Shown here: positions 22,626 to 33,314 of the stretch, in pieces
Position numbering within the stretch: the stretch's first letter is position 1
Layout: each line of letters starts with the position of its first letter
NCBI GenBank assembly: GCA_947561715.1
Contig: OX387201.1
Location: 17,684,001 to 17,748,000, forward strand
Direction of reading: 5' to 3'
Length of the DNA: 64,000 nucleotides
Origin: Ascidia mentula
Lineage: Eukaryota > Chordata > Ascidiacea > Phlebobranchia > Ascidiidae
Made by a program: the position numbers and the translations under genes
Notes under the pieces: model-generated
What the model saw: the letters and a program-made list of their open reading frames with translations, nothing else
Database searches by the model: none
Told to the model about the DNA's origin: nothing

Positions 22626-23867
22626 TCAGCAAGTCAAGTATTCATGTCTGAGTGATATACGTCTATACCACGAAATTGGAATCAATCGCAATTTTACGGC
22701 TACCACAGGTTTCTCAAATATGTTGGTAACCTTCGTGTCTTGGTCATTGTTGCCGTTGAACTCCTTAAATACGACGAGACAATGACAAAAACAAACTTGA
22801 CAGATATGTATAAATACTGTTGCACTAATAAAACAACTTACCACAATTTTTTCATCACTTCCTGTCACTAGTTTCCAATTATGATCACCAGGACTAATGA
22901 AAGATATTTTGAACTTTGTAGTCCATTCATTCTCTTTATTCCTTCCTTGTGTAATAACACCTGTGATATTGGTGAGTGATTCCAAATCAACCTGAATCCA
23001 TTGATACGCATTATCTGTCGTACATACGTAAGGTTTTACATTTTAAAGAGGAAGAGTGGTAGAAAACAAGTTTGATTAAGGGTGTTTTTTTTTGCATAAA
23101 CAGCGTTATTTGTTATCAATTGACTTAAGACATCGTAAAACACACGGGTGCCAAGAGTTGTCGAACAAGGTTAAGAAATTTTGATACTCACTTGCTGCTG
23201 CAACCCAAGCACCATAATGCACTCTAGGAATATAAGGACGATCTAAGCGGCCATTTCTTTCATGATGCAACTCGTCAACGTGAGATGATGCAGTTATGGC
23301 GCTGTCTTTGATGTAACCGGTTTTTAAACCCAATTTGCACAAAGAATCTATAAAAAGGGTAAATAGGATTATAGTGAGGTTTTCAGGCTTGGCAGCCCAG
23401 CTGGATCAGCCACTTTTTCCTGACAAGTCGGAACAAGATTTGAAAAATCAAGCTCCCGGTGAGGTTTGAACTCACGACCCTGGGCTAACCAGGCCCAACG
23501 CTCTACCAACTGAGCTACAGGAGCTCAGTGGTTTCACGGGGTATATTGTGGCCAAGGTACACTGGTGCGCAAGCGCACAACTTGCCAGGCAACCTTCACA
23601 TATACGTAGGGGATCTCTACCACCGTATCAGATGACGCAGTAATATTTCATGCAATGGCATGATAGGCAGGATCGCCAAGCAAGGACCTGCGCAGTGGGG
23701 CGATCCTGCCTATCATGCCATTGCATGAAATATTACTGCGTAGGATTATAGTGTTCATGGATTATGAGATAATGCTGCAACAACGACAACCTTATTTTGC
23801 TATTTTAAGTTTGTAAGCTTACCTTGATTTGCTTGAACGTTTACGCTGAAGATTTTGTTTTCCTCGC
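22626..23867 (-). CDS. Discoidin (F5/8 type C) domain protein, partial 5' end
   Basis: Four minus-strand exons join in phase: 23867-23823, 23347-23192, 23014-22842 and 22763-22626 (stop TGA). Together they give one full F5/8 type C domain. It begins LCKLGLKTGYIKDSAITASS and GAWVAAANNAYQWIQVDLES, continues NITGVITQGR and EWTTKFKISF, and ends ISLRHEYLTC with the expected terminal cysteine. Such domains bind lipids or carbohydrates in secreted or surface proteins. The first visible exon starts with two bases of a split codon, so at least one more 5' exon, probably the signal peptide, is missing. A Penelope-like insertion begins about 380 bp upstream and may have cut it off. A second copy of the last two exons lies at 15,718. 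In unit 2 only an intron fragment survives (52,848-53,005). Confidence 0.8.
23452..23524 (-). tRNA. tRNA-like module (pseudo-tRNA, part of SINE-like element)
   Basis: A 73-nt cloverleaf is read on the minus strand: acceptor GCTCCTG/CGGGAGC, D arm GCTC-AGTTGGTA-GAGC, T arm GTGAG-TTCAAAC-CTCAC with good A and B boxes. The anticodon arm fits only with an extra base before it. The most likely reading, TGGGC-CTGGTTA-GCCCA, gives anticodon GGT (Thr), rare in animals. The misfit and the surrounding target-site duplication argue for an element promoter rather than a working tRNA gene. Confidence 0.6.
23635..23741. repeat. 43-bp perfect inverted repeat (hairpin)
   Basis: Left arm 23,635-23,677 and right arm 23,699-23,741 are exact reverse complements separated by a 21-nt loop. 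The arms contain TTTCATGCAATGGCATGATAG. It forms the right end of the tRNA-headed element and abuts its target-site duplication. Confidence 0.95.
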
Positions 23868-24245
23868 CTGCAAATAAATATATGTAGCTCTATATTAAAG
23901 ACGACTAAAAACAAATATCACGCTTGCATATAAGCACAGCAAACCGTTTTGTATGCAGTGTGACAACATTTTGCTCCAAGTTCCATCTTCAACACAATAT
24001 CTAATCATGGGATTAGTGGAATGGAATCCTTCATTACATGTACATGTCTGACTTGATCAAACACTGTACGTTGATCGAACCGGAATACATGAAGCGTTTC
24101 CAACTTTGGTTTTGGTTCAATCGAATTGACGAATTTCGAGAAAGCATTAACCATTTTAAACAGCACGAGTTAGAAATAATCTGGATGAAACCTTACAAGA
24201 TGCTAAGATTTAACAACGGCATAAAGGGTAATAAATCAATTTTTA

Positions 24246-24352
24246 ACTGGAATGTCGTAAACATTCACGCTCTGAAGTTGTTGTGTAGATTTTAAAACGC
24301 ATAAACTATCTACACAACAACTTCAGAGCGTGAATGTTTACGACATTCCAGT
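24246..24352. repeat. 44-bp perfect inverted repeat at start of Penelope-like element
   Basis: Arms 24,246-24,289 and 24,309-24,352 are exact reverse complements around a 19-nt spacer. The right arm is continuous with the Penelope-like coding sequence. The left arm is therefore an inverted duplicate of its 5' edge, an arrangement known for Penelope-like insertions. Confidence 0.93.
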
Positions 24353-25950
24353 CAGACTGGTACAATCAGCTGGCGATACGTGTACCTCCCGTGCCACAGC
24401 TCTTCTTGAGCACCTGTTGAAACCGATCAGCATTACTTTTTGTTGCTCCACTGTAAATGAGTACTGCAAAGATAGCCAACACTATCTTAAAGAACTAACA
24501 GCGTGGCAACAAAGCAATCTAAACTTTCGAGGATCCACAAGAGACTTACACATTGTAGCAGGGGACGTAGTATCCCTTTACCCAAACATCAGCAGGGATC
24601 TTATTCAGAAGGCACTAACGTGCGCATTGCGACGCCATTCCGGATATAGTCCAAAGGCGCAAAAAACGTTAGTCAAACTCTGCCTATATACCATCAATAA
24701 TTTACTGGTGCAGTTTGATAACGTCATTTACCGACAAAAAGAAGGTATAGCAACTGGCGACAACGACTCTGTATCAATCGCCAACATTGCACTTCATAAT
24801 GTAATCAGTCGCAAAGATTCTTAATACCGCACATCTTTTCAAAAGGTTCATTGACGATGTCATTTGGGTTTCCACGGGAGAAGACATAACATCAAATATA
24901 TGCTCAAAACTCACGGAAGCATTTTCTTCCGTAGGACTGCAGATTGTGTTCCGGCAAATGCGCATCAAGAATGGTAACACTTCTGTAGAGTTTCTGGATG
25001 TGTGGCATGTGCCGGATTGCGAATCTAGTTTTGGGTTTGTCACCAAGAACTTTGTTAAGGAGACAGCAAAAGAGCGGTGTTTCCTTCATGGAACAACTTA
25101 TCACCCCGGACACATTTACAAGTCCATTATTCTAGGTGAAGCATGTCGTTTGCGTCGCCTGAATGAAAGGCAAGACCACTACCAACAAAGTCTAGATCGA
25201 CTTCACGACAAGTGTATAAAATCGGGCTTCTCGAAGAAGCTTATTAGTAAAAATATTGCACAGGCAAGAACTTGGACACAGCGCTTTCGTGATGCCACCG
25301 ACAAGGGCAAAATCCCAATAGTTGCTTGGAGCACCGCCTTCCCTCAAGTGCTTAGACTAACGCATAAAGAGAAAGAATTAAAAAGCCAAGCAAGAATTGT
25401 TTACAAACGACCGCCATCTTTGGGAAATATTCTGACTAACTACCGGCAACTGGCATTGCAAACAGACTGCAGCAGGACTGCGGGGAGTTGCGCTTGCAGA
25501 CGGTGCGCAATGTGCGGACACCATGGCAACCATAAATCCATGGTCATTGAAACCACCAATTTAACGACAAACACAGGCAAAGAATACAAACTAACGCAAC
25601 ACCTAACCTGTGCAAGTTATGGCATTTACGTTGCAACCTGCCAAATCTGTCATGAGCACTAGTTGGTCAGACAAAAAATAAATTCTCAAAACGATGGACG
25701 CAACATAGGTCAGATTGGAATATGACAACATGCAAAACGGGGAGTACCGACAAGACGGCCCTGCGCCACCATTACTTAAGCGCACACCCCTCGTCAAGTC
25801 AACACCAGCCCATTGAAAGCTGCTTCACAGTGACATTTGTTGAACAACCTATGGTCAACAGGCTGGATGTTTGCGATGTTTGCAAATGGTTAAACCTTAC
25901 GCAGGCCTCAATAAACATTCAAAAAATGATCATTCCCAGAATTCGGTGAA
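24309..25950 (+). mobile_element. Penelope-like retroelement, 5'-truncated, RT plus GIY-YIG
   Basis: Plus-strand reading gives reverse-transcriptase motifs in order: GDVVSLYPNIS, a GIATGDNDSVSIANI segment, FKRFIDDVIW (catalytic DD), VEFLDVWH, and a following FLHGTTYHPGH block. A cysteine-rich linker (GSCACRRCAMCGHHG) leads into a GIY-YIG endonuclease start (GIYVATCQIC) with KRWTQHRSDW further on. This is the layout of endonuclease-bearing Penelope-like elements. The 5' part is absent and the frame is interrupted near 24,825 and 25,660, so it is a dead copy. It lies between the discoidin gene and trypsin-like exon of unit 1 and has no counterpart in unit 2. Confidence 0.82.
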
Positions 25951-26590
25951 TTATATCTTGTTGACGGTTTATTGATGTGTCCCACGGTTGCAACGTATTT
26001 CTGTTCATTGGTTTTTATCATCGCCCTTTCTATGTCCTCATGTGTTGTGTTTACGGCGTACTTTCGTGCTGCAGGTGGTGTAGCGTTGCGTTGCGTGTCA
26101 CGTCATTCGGCTTATCTTTGCGCCTCTGAAATCTGAACGCCTTTCATTGCAGTGTAGTGCATAGGGAAGGCAGCAGTACAGGGTTTCTTGCTTTTTAACT
26201 TTAGCAGTTTTATTATGTTTTATTATATTTTATTTTAATTTATTTTATTCTTGGATTTATTTACCGTATAGCTTTCTGTGTTTATTTGCAAATTCGAATT
26301 TGTAGAAACTGAGGATGCCAGTTCAGGCGAAATCGATTTTTTCTGATAAATCAGCTGACTCAGTTCGAAACTTCTGCTAGTTTCATTGAATTCTTAATAT
26401 TAAATAGGAGATTGGTGTGGCTGATTAGTAAACAATGCCAACCAGAGGGCTAGATTCGGAAAAAACTAAGGGAACTGTACTATCTCATGATATTTTGTTT
26501 TAAGGAAGTCAGTAAATACAAACAAGAAACAAAATAGCTTGGTGATAAATGTAGTTTAAATAGAAGAGAGTAGCAGTAAAATTGCCCGGC
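25951..26590. other. Non-coding stretch
   Basis: AT-rich sequence between the Penelope-like element and the trypsin-like exon. No domain seen. Confidence 0.3.
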
Positions 26591-26709
26591 ACTCGTGATC
26601 ACCCATTCGTCAGAAATTAGAGATCCCCCACGAAAAAGATTTTGCACATCAGGCAAGTGGCACAGGTAAGCCGTAAACGGATAATCTCCTTTGCACGTTT
26701 CTTCGCCAC
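26591..26709 (-). pseudogene. Trypsin-like (S1) N-terminal exon, unit 1
   Basis: A minus-strand exon after a TGCAG acceptor reads GGEETCKGDYPFTAYLC...GGSLISDEWVITSAGQF, the usual start of an S1 protease domain through the region of the catalytic histidine. The canonical TAAHC is replaced by TSAGQ, so the histidine is absent. A clear donor is not visible, and the remaining exons are not found to the left, where the Penelope-like element lies. In unit 2 the complementary part (later exons) survives at 55,687-56,708. A relic or inactive protease homolog. Confidence 0.62.
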
Positions 26710-26979
26710 CTGCATTATTCCCAAAATAAGACATAATGTGACTTTATTTTGTTATGCAGTTGCTTGGCCGCAGTGCGTTCCAACAAGATTTATTAACGCC
26801 GGTTTGTCTCTAAGTTGGCATTAATGGAACAAACAGGTCGAAACAGTGGCCATGTCTGAACCTCACTCAAAAATTGGAACAACTAAAATATTGCTTTGGA
26901 CGGGAAGTTGTTTAAACAGAATTTAATGTACACCATAATTAAAATATATATTAGAATTCCTTTGACGACACAGAGGATC

Positions 26980-28330
26980 ACCTGCACAGGAGGGGGTCAC
27001 GTGACCCTACCACGTTGTACAAGCACTCATGCGAAACACACCTTATCCCCCTTTACTGAAAATGCAAAATCGAAATTTCAAGTCTAGACAAACGGGTGGT
27101 TTTACCAACCGACCGGAACGCGTACGCAGTTCACGTTGTTCTGGAATCGGTCGTATGTGTCGACAGTTACGTCGCAATGACCGATTTGAGGGGGAACGAT
27201 GTAAGAGCGTGGAAGTGAGGTTTAAGAACGTACAATGCCTCCCTCTCCACCGATCCAAGCGTACGTTTCCGGGGAAAGTTCAGGTAGAAGCCGTACCCGA
27301 TGTCGCTTGTCGTAATTTTGCTTGATTTCGAGATCTTTAGCTCTGAAACTCGATAAATAAGACCAGTTATGGACAAGGAACGACGTCGAACACGGAATTG
27401 TCGTCTTCAATCGTCTTCCCATCAACAACTCCGCTGGGCTGTATCCGGAAGCCAGCTTTGTAGCACGGTAAGAAAGTAACGCCAAATAGGAGCTTCGGCT
27501 TTGCTTAGTGGACTTTTGACCCTCTTTACAGCCCGCTTCTCCATTGCTTTGTGGATACAGTAGGCTGCTGGTCTGGTGAATGAAGCCATATTCGTTGGCG
27601 AAAAACTGAAAAATATATAGGAATTGTATTGCGGGCCGTTATCCGACATCACTATGTCTGAAATCCCATGGCGGGAAAAATAGACTTCAAGTGACTGATA
27701 ATGTCCGATGAGCTCGTGCCATGAGCGAGTAGGGACATCTCAATGAACCTCGAGAAGTAATCTACGAACAATAGATATATTTCACCTTGGAAATACAGCA
27801 AATCAGTTCCTACTTTTTCCCATGATCTACTGGGCAGAAGAGAAGGAATCATTCGTTCTGCTAGCATATTTCTATTCCGCTGACACTTAATGCAGCTGGA
27901 AACAAATCGATTAATGTCGTTGGTAATACCTGGCCTCCAGACGGAATCTTGTGCTCTCGGTCTACACTTTTCCATCCCCTGATGTCCAACATGTATACTG
28001 CGCAAAATTTCATTCCACAGAATTCCAGGAATAATAAGTCTGAAGCCTTTGAGAAGCAATCTGTCAACAACAGTTATATCGTGGCGCAGTTGAAAATATG
28101 GTTGCCGCGAATCGATATAGACACGTTTAGGCCAACCGCCTTTAGTAAGTTGAAAAATTTTTATAATACGTCACGCTTCGTTGCGTCACGGACTTGTTGT
28201 ATCCGTGTTTGAGATGCGGGGATGTTAGCAATTACGGCAACAACTTGTTCTTCAATCTCATATTGCAATTTCAATTGCAGAGAGCGACTTTAGAGAAGAT
28301 GATCTAGAGAGTGCATCAGCAGCATGCACA
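26980..28330 (-). mobile_element. Ty3/gypsy LTR-retrotransposon fossil, unit 1
   Basis: A minus-strand pol remnant with the integrase zinc-binding region (HVGHQGMEKC and SSCIKCQRN), integrase core blocks and the region after the core. No flanking long terminal repeats are recognisable. It is broken in several places and truncated at both ends. The same fossil is at 57,650-59,200 in unit 2, so its insertion predates the 32-kb duplication. Confidence 0.82.
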
Positions 28331-29379
28331 GATTTATCAGCAACATGAACTATATCAAAGTAACCACAACAAACGCATTCTTAACTTTTGCAATCGAGGT
28401 TGCCTACAACTCATCAATATTCGTTTTTCCTTATAAGGCTATTACTCAATTGTTAAACACAAGATAATGTACGGCCAGGATTGGGAAATGACTGAATGTT
28501 TTGTGGCGGGAAAAGTCAGCTCTGTGGAAGCTGGTAAAACAGTTAATAACAAAAGGCAATGTGCAGAAAGCGTTGGTAGGCTAGAACAAAGTAGCTAATG
28601 GGCACAACTCTGAGATTCCAATACCAGCAAAAATATTATGAATGTATTTTGCTTTTATTATCCAAATAAAATGGCAATTCTGTTTTCCGCAAAATTCGCC
28701 TTTAGATAGTCTGCTTCAGTTTAGTTAGAACCTTGCAGGTTTGCTCATATGATCGTGCACAACATAGGAATACACGGCAACATATTAGTAGCTTGCAAGG
28801 CAACTGGGAACGAAGAAATGAAGCAGTCGGACATTACGTAAAATAATGCATGTTTCCAGGCCGACAATTTCCCACCAAATGCCTTTGCATAAATGATAAA
28901 TGAATATCACCTACTGCTCGTTGTTCAAATTCTAAACAATTTTAAAATGAATATGTATAAATTATCAAACCTCCAAATCAAGGGTGTAAAATTTCTATAT
29001 TTAAACTGCAAAAACCAATGTGCAATTATGATTTTGTTAGAAATCTGCAACAAAATCATGTCTGATTTCCTAATGCGATTATTATTTCTATTTTTGTTAT
29101 AATACCTCTAGTGGCACGGTTTAAGTTTTTTGTGTTGCTTAGTGACGCATGGAAAAAAATGTCGGTGTTTTTGTTTTTTGTTAAAAATCATTTATTTCTA
29201 AAATCACGAAAACAAAACACAAATAATTCGGGAACAGGAAATAGTTTTCGTGTTGAGATTTTGCTTCAATCCGAATCACTGGAATCGAGATCGGATGAGG
29301 GAAGGGATCTGTTCACCTTCATCCAAACCAAAAACTATCGGCTGAAAAAAGTCACAAAAAGTTTTAATTTTATGAAATT
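28331..29379. other. Non-coding stretch downstream of NLR2
   Basis: This matches 59,200-59,975 downstream of NLR3 in patches, including the 3' flank (AGTTTTCGTGTTGAGATT). No gene recognised. Confidence 0.35.
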
Positions 29380-30597
29380 TCACAAATAAATGTTTTTACA
29401 CAAATATAAATTAAATCCTCACAGGGTTTTCCATATTAGCAAGTTCTTCCTTCACCACCTTAACCACCTAACAGTTTTACGAGCCTTTCCATTATACGCA
29501 ATTTGGCCAAGGGCTTTTATCACAAAGTTTGGTTCCTTGTCCTTGGTATGTTCTGACACATCAAGTTGTTGCAAAGCATTAAATATGTTGGTAATTGTGC
29601 CACAATTGTTTTTGTCACCAAACAAACTGGCATACAAAACAAATTGCAAAAGTAATGGATTGCGACAAAAATTTAGCACTTCTGCAGATTCAGTTTCAAG
29701 TTTTTTCCACAGTTCACTTGCTTTTTCACCGCCATAAAAATCAAATAACTTTTTCATGTTTCCTGCAGAGAAATCATGGACATTAATGATGGATTTCGGA
29801 CGAATTTTCACAGGAATTGTGAGCAGGGAATGGGGGCGGGACGTAAATATCAAAGATGATTTTTTGAAGAAGATTTTTCCGCACAGATTGGCAACAAGCT
29901 GTTGAACTGTCAAACGATTTTCGTAACTTGCACTTATAGCTGTCATATTTTCTAGTAACCATGTTGCCTGATCTAATCCATCAAATAATAAAACACATTT
30001 TTTTGGATTTTTTTTCATCCATTTAAATGCAGCATCTCGTACAGTTTGTTCAACACCAGGAAACTGTCTATCAAGTAGAAGCTCTTGCAGTGTTAGTTTT
30101 TCATCTCCAAAGTTTAAATACATGAAGCTTAGATGCACCACCAAATACTACTTTTTCATGCGTTTAAACAGTTTCTTGGACATGGTGCTTTTCCCTGACC
30201 CCGCTGCTCCAATAATTGCAAGAAATTGATCACCTTTTTCAATTGTGGAAATCAATTCCTCAAATGTTAGGGGATCGCCCTCAAATTGATCTGCTTTGTT
30301 CTTTCCTGTTAGTGGTAAATGCGACCTAACATTTTTGGCATAGATGCCTCTGTAGAAGTTAATGACCTCTAGGGAAGGATTGACATCAGGAACTCCCTCT
30401 TCACATAAACCAGGTAGAGGAACCACAGCCTTAAGATCATTCTGTTGATTTTTGATGATTTCTATGGCTTTGAGCTGCCTTTTCTCTGTAGGCAAAATAG
30501 ACCAGTGAACGCACATTCTATATAGCAAGATCTTATTGCAAGATGCATTTCAACTGGCTAAGTTTTGGGAGAACAAAAACATTTTATTTGTTTTAGA

Positions 30598-32110
30598 ACG
30601 CATATTGGTATTTCTATGAAAATAAGTTTAGGTGCTGGGAAATGCCCACCGTGCAGAACCCATGTCACAATAGAAATTCATGCATCACCAAGCAAACCAG
30701 TGATGCATATAAGTTAAATTTACGGTTGAATGAGCGCACATGTGCGTGCTGTTGTCATGGAGAATTTTAGGGTGTTTGGGGCAGTTTTAGTGGGGTTTTG
30801 GGCTATTTCAATTAGGTAGTTACTTGCTGGTGGGTGCTGTTGAAAATTATGTTGAAAATGGAGCACAAGTTTAAGGCTGTATTTGTGGAAAAATGAATGT
30901 TATATGTGGCCGAACATTCTTGAGTTTATAAAAGATCCATCTCATCACTACAAATTTTGATCAAAATTAGTCAGTAGAAAAATGGTTTAGCCACCCCCTG
31001 GGGGCATTAGCCCCCCTGGTAATTGAATATTTTGATAAAAAAGGAACAAAAATTGGAACTGGATTTAGCAATCTCATTTTTCCCTCAAGGCCGCATCTCA
31101 CAATTAAATCCCAAAAATTGAGTTTTAGAAGTCATTTGTCATTGTGCACCTGGTTACAGTTTCTCTTGTTTGCCAAAAACAATTGCTGGGTCTGATGACT
31201 CATGAAGGGGGACTACTATTGCTGAACAGAAAAAAATTGATTGCAGCTGCATTAAGACAGCACATTGGGGGGTTTTGCAAAGGCTAACTGCTAAATTGTC
31301 AGTCCTTGGGGGTGTACAAACAGCCCCGCTGGGGCCCCAAGACAGTTACAAGACATCTAATTCTTAATGAATTATATGGAGGAGGGTTGGTGGCTTCACT
31401 TAATCGCAAATGGTGGGTACTTTCTGTGATTCATTTTTTCACAAAACAAACCTACACTTTTTTCTGCTTTTTTGGCCAAAATGATGGCCAACAGAGGGTC
31501 AAAATGCCCCCGGGGGAGCGGTTAAAGTAGTTATCTCGATTAGGGCTCGGCACTAACAGAAAATCACAAATTGACTATACTTTCTGTGATTCATTTTTCC
31601 ACAAAATCTACCTCAATATTTGGGTAGTTTTTTCAGTTACATGTTCAACAGCACCCTCTACCAATTTACTGCCTTACTAATAACCCTGAAAACCATAGTA
31701 AAACTGCCCCAAACACGATGAAAATCACTCTGGCAACAGCCTGTTCATCTGCGCTCATTCAACCACAACACTGGCGCTCATGCATGACCGATTGTATTGT
31801 TACACATAATTTTACTCTGTTACGCAGGACAGAGTTCGAGAAGGGCATTTCCCAACCCTGGAAAGTCTTTTCCACAGAAATACAGAGATGCAGCCTTCAA
31901 GCAACTATCTGCAACTAATTTTGAACTGAATGCATAGACAAGAGGCAGGCCTAACATAAAGGACGCATATTGGTATTTCTATGAAAATAAGTTTTGGTGC
32001 TGGGAAATGCCCACCGTGTATACCTAAAAAAAGCAACAAAAATTGAAACTGGATTTTGCAGAAAAATGAATCGTTCAACTACCCACTCATTTGCATTTTT
32101 TTGTAAGACC
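30598..32110. repeat. Nested R1 repeat insertions in NLR2 intron
   Basis: The motif CGCATATTGGTATTTCTATG, continuing to GGTGCTGGGAAATGCCCACCG, occurs at 30,600 and again at 31,963 in the same direction. Between them, 31,340-31,905 is an R1 copy in the opposite strand to those at 14,600 and 46,580. It looks as if one R1-family copy was inserted in, or recombined with, another. The corresponding intron of NLR3 is only about 270 bp. Confidence 0.6.
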
Positions 32111-32721
32111 CAACTCTTCTCTATGCAATGGCATCAAATTTAGTTGCTGAAAAAGTGTCAAAGCCCTCCCCCCAGGCCTGTTTATACTCCCCTGTTGGTC
32201 GTATGATCTTTCAGGAGGCCCAGCAAGTCCTTGCTCTGTACAGTCTCATCCAGGAGCAAAATTTTTTTTCAACGAAGAATTTTAGGTCCCTATGTAAGTC
32301 ACAAGACCCATCAACGGTCATTGGGAAATAAGCGGAACAAGCACTAGATGCATTACAGCTGAGGGCCTTGAAAACAGGATTTCTCCAATTTAATACCCAT
32401 ATAGGTCCTTAATGGTACGGTATAGACACTGCTTCAATCATTTTTTACAATAATTTTGTGCTTACTAAAATGTATGCGACCAAACCTAATTGCCACCCCT
32501 TTCGATTAAAAATCTTTGTTGGCTAAACTTTTTAAATGTATCCCAGACCTATGAGTTATAGTAAGCATTTTATTTTACCTTCATCTTGTTGCTCATCTGC
32601 TTTGGTGTTTGATGAATCTTATTAGAAAAATATAATTCAAAACAGTTGAAAACTAGCACTACTCAAGCACAGCACATTATTTTAATGCCAATTGGAGACA
32701 AAGAACATTATATGTAATGAG

Positions 32722-32781
32722 AGCTGCAGACAGGGTGTATACACGCACTGTTTCGACCTGTAAGGTCTCATCAGTGCAGCT
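32722..32781 (-). ncRNA. Type I hammerhead ribozyme, minus strand
   Basis: Stem I AGCTGCA/TGCAGCT (7 bp), core CTGATGA, stem II GACCT-TAC-AGGTC, GAAA, stem III opening ACAG/CTGT with a self-complementary GTGTATACAC loop, cleavage after the C of CTGTC. Every invariant core base is present. Predicted active on minus-strand transcripts, which is also the sense of NLR2 transcription. Confidence 0.85.
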
Positions 32782-32961
32782 GTTGACGTGGCACTGTGCT
32801 AGCTGGTAGACTAGCAGGCACACAGATTTCCACTTTGTGGTACCTTTCCGTCAATTGTCGATATGCTGGGTACCAAGCTAGTTACCAATCAACACAGACG
32901 AACCACGTGGAGCGCACCTTGGCCAAAACTAGTCTACCAGCTAGCACAGTGCCACATCAAC

Positions 32962-33021
32962 AGCTGCACTGATGATACCTTACAGGTCGAAACAGTGCGT
33001 GTATACACCCTATCTGTAGCT
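32962..33021 (+). ncRNA. Type I hammerhead ribozyme, plus strand, slightly mutated
   Basis: Same architecture as its neighbours, but stem II starts TACCT and the cleavage arm reads CTATC, giving a mismatch next to the cleavage site. Stem I 3' strand is TGTAGCT. Core CTGATGA and GAAA are intact. Probably weak or inactive. Confidence 0.75.
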
Positions 33022-33254
33022 CTCATTGATTATTATGGCTCTTTTGCGCATAAAATATGATTTGGGTGAAAGCCGAGCCGATAGCGCTATTGGATCCCAA
33101 ACAGTTGTTTTGGCCATAGTGCGCTCCACTTGGTTCGTCTGTGTTGATTGGTACCTAGTTTGGTACCCAGCATATCGACGATTGACCGAAAGGTACCACA
33201 AAGTGGAAATCTGTGTGCCTGCTAGTCTACCAGCTAGCACAGTGCCACATCAAC

Positions 33255-33314
33255 AGCTGCACTGATGAGACCTTACAGGTCGAAACAGTGCGTGTATACA
33301 CCCTGTCTGCAGCT
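33255..33314 (+). ncRNA. Type I hammerhead ribozyme, plus strand
   Basis: Complete motif: stem I AGCTGCA/TGCAGCT, CTGATGA, stem II GACCT-TAC-AGGTC, GAAA, stem III ACAG/CTGT, cleavage predicted after 33,307. It is identical in the core to the minus-strand copy at 32,722-32,781. Confidence 0.87.

Larger units (their letters stand above)
23364..23753 (-). mobile_element. tRNA-headed SINE-like element with terminal hairpin and 13-bp TSD
   Basis: The direct repeat TAGGATTATAGTG occurs at 23,364-23,376 and 23,741-23,753, bounding a roughly 364-bp insertion in an intron of the discoidin gene. Inside, on the minus strand, are a 43-bp perfect inverted repeat at one end, a spacer, a tRNA-like module (23,524-23,452) and a roughly 75-bp tail. 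A 13-bp duplication suits target-primed insertion by LINE machinery. The tRNA module is internal rather than at the very end, which is unusual for a SINE. No poly(A) tail is seen. Confidence 0.7.

Noticed and set aside
23452-23524. A working tRNA-Thr gene
   Set aside because: The anticodon arm needs an extra base, and the module sits inside a mobile element with a target-site duplication.
23635-23741. microRNA precursor hairpin
   Set aside because: The pairing is perfect over 43 bp, without the bulges of an animal pre-miRNA, and the hairpin abuts a target-site duplication. Element-derived foldback fits better.
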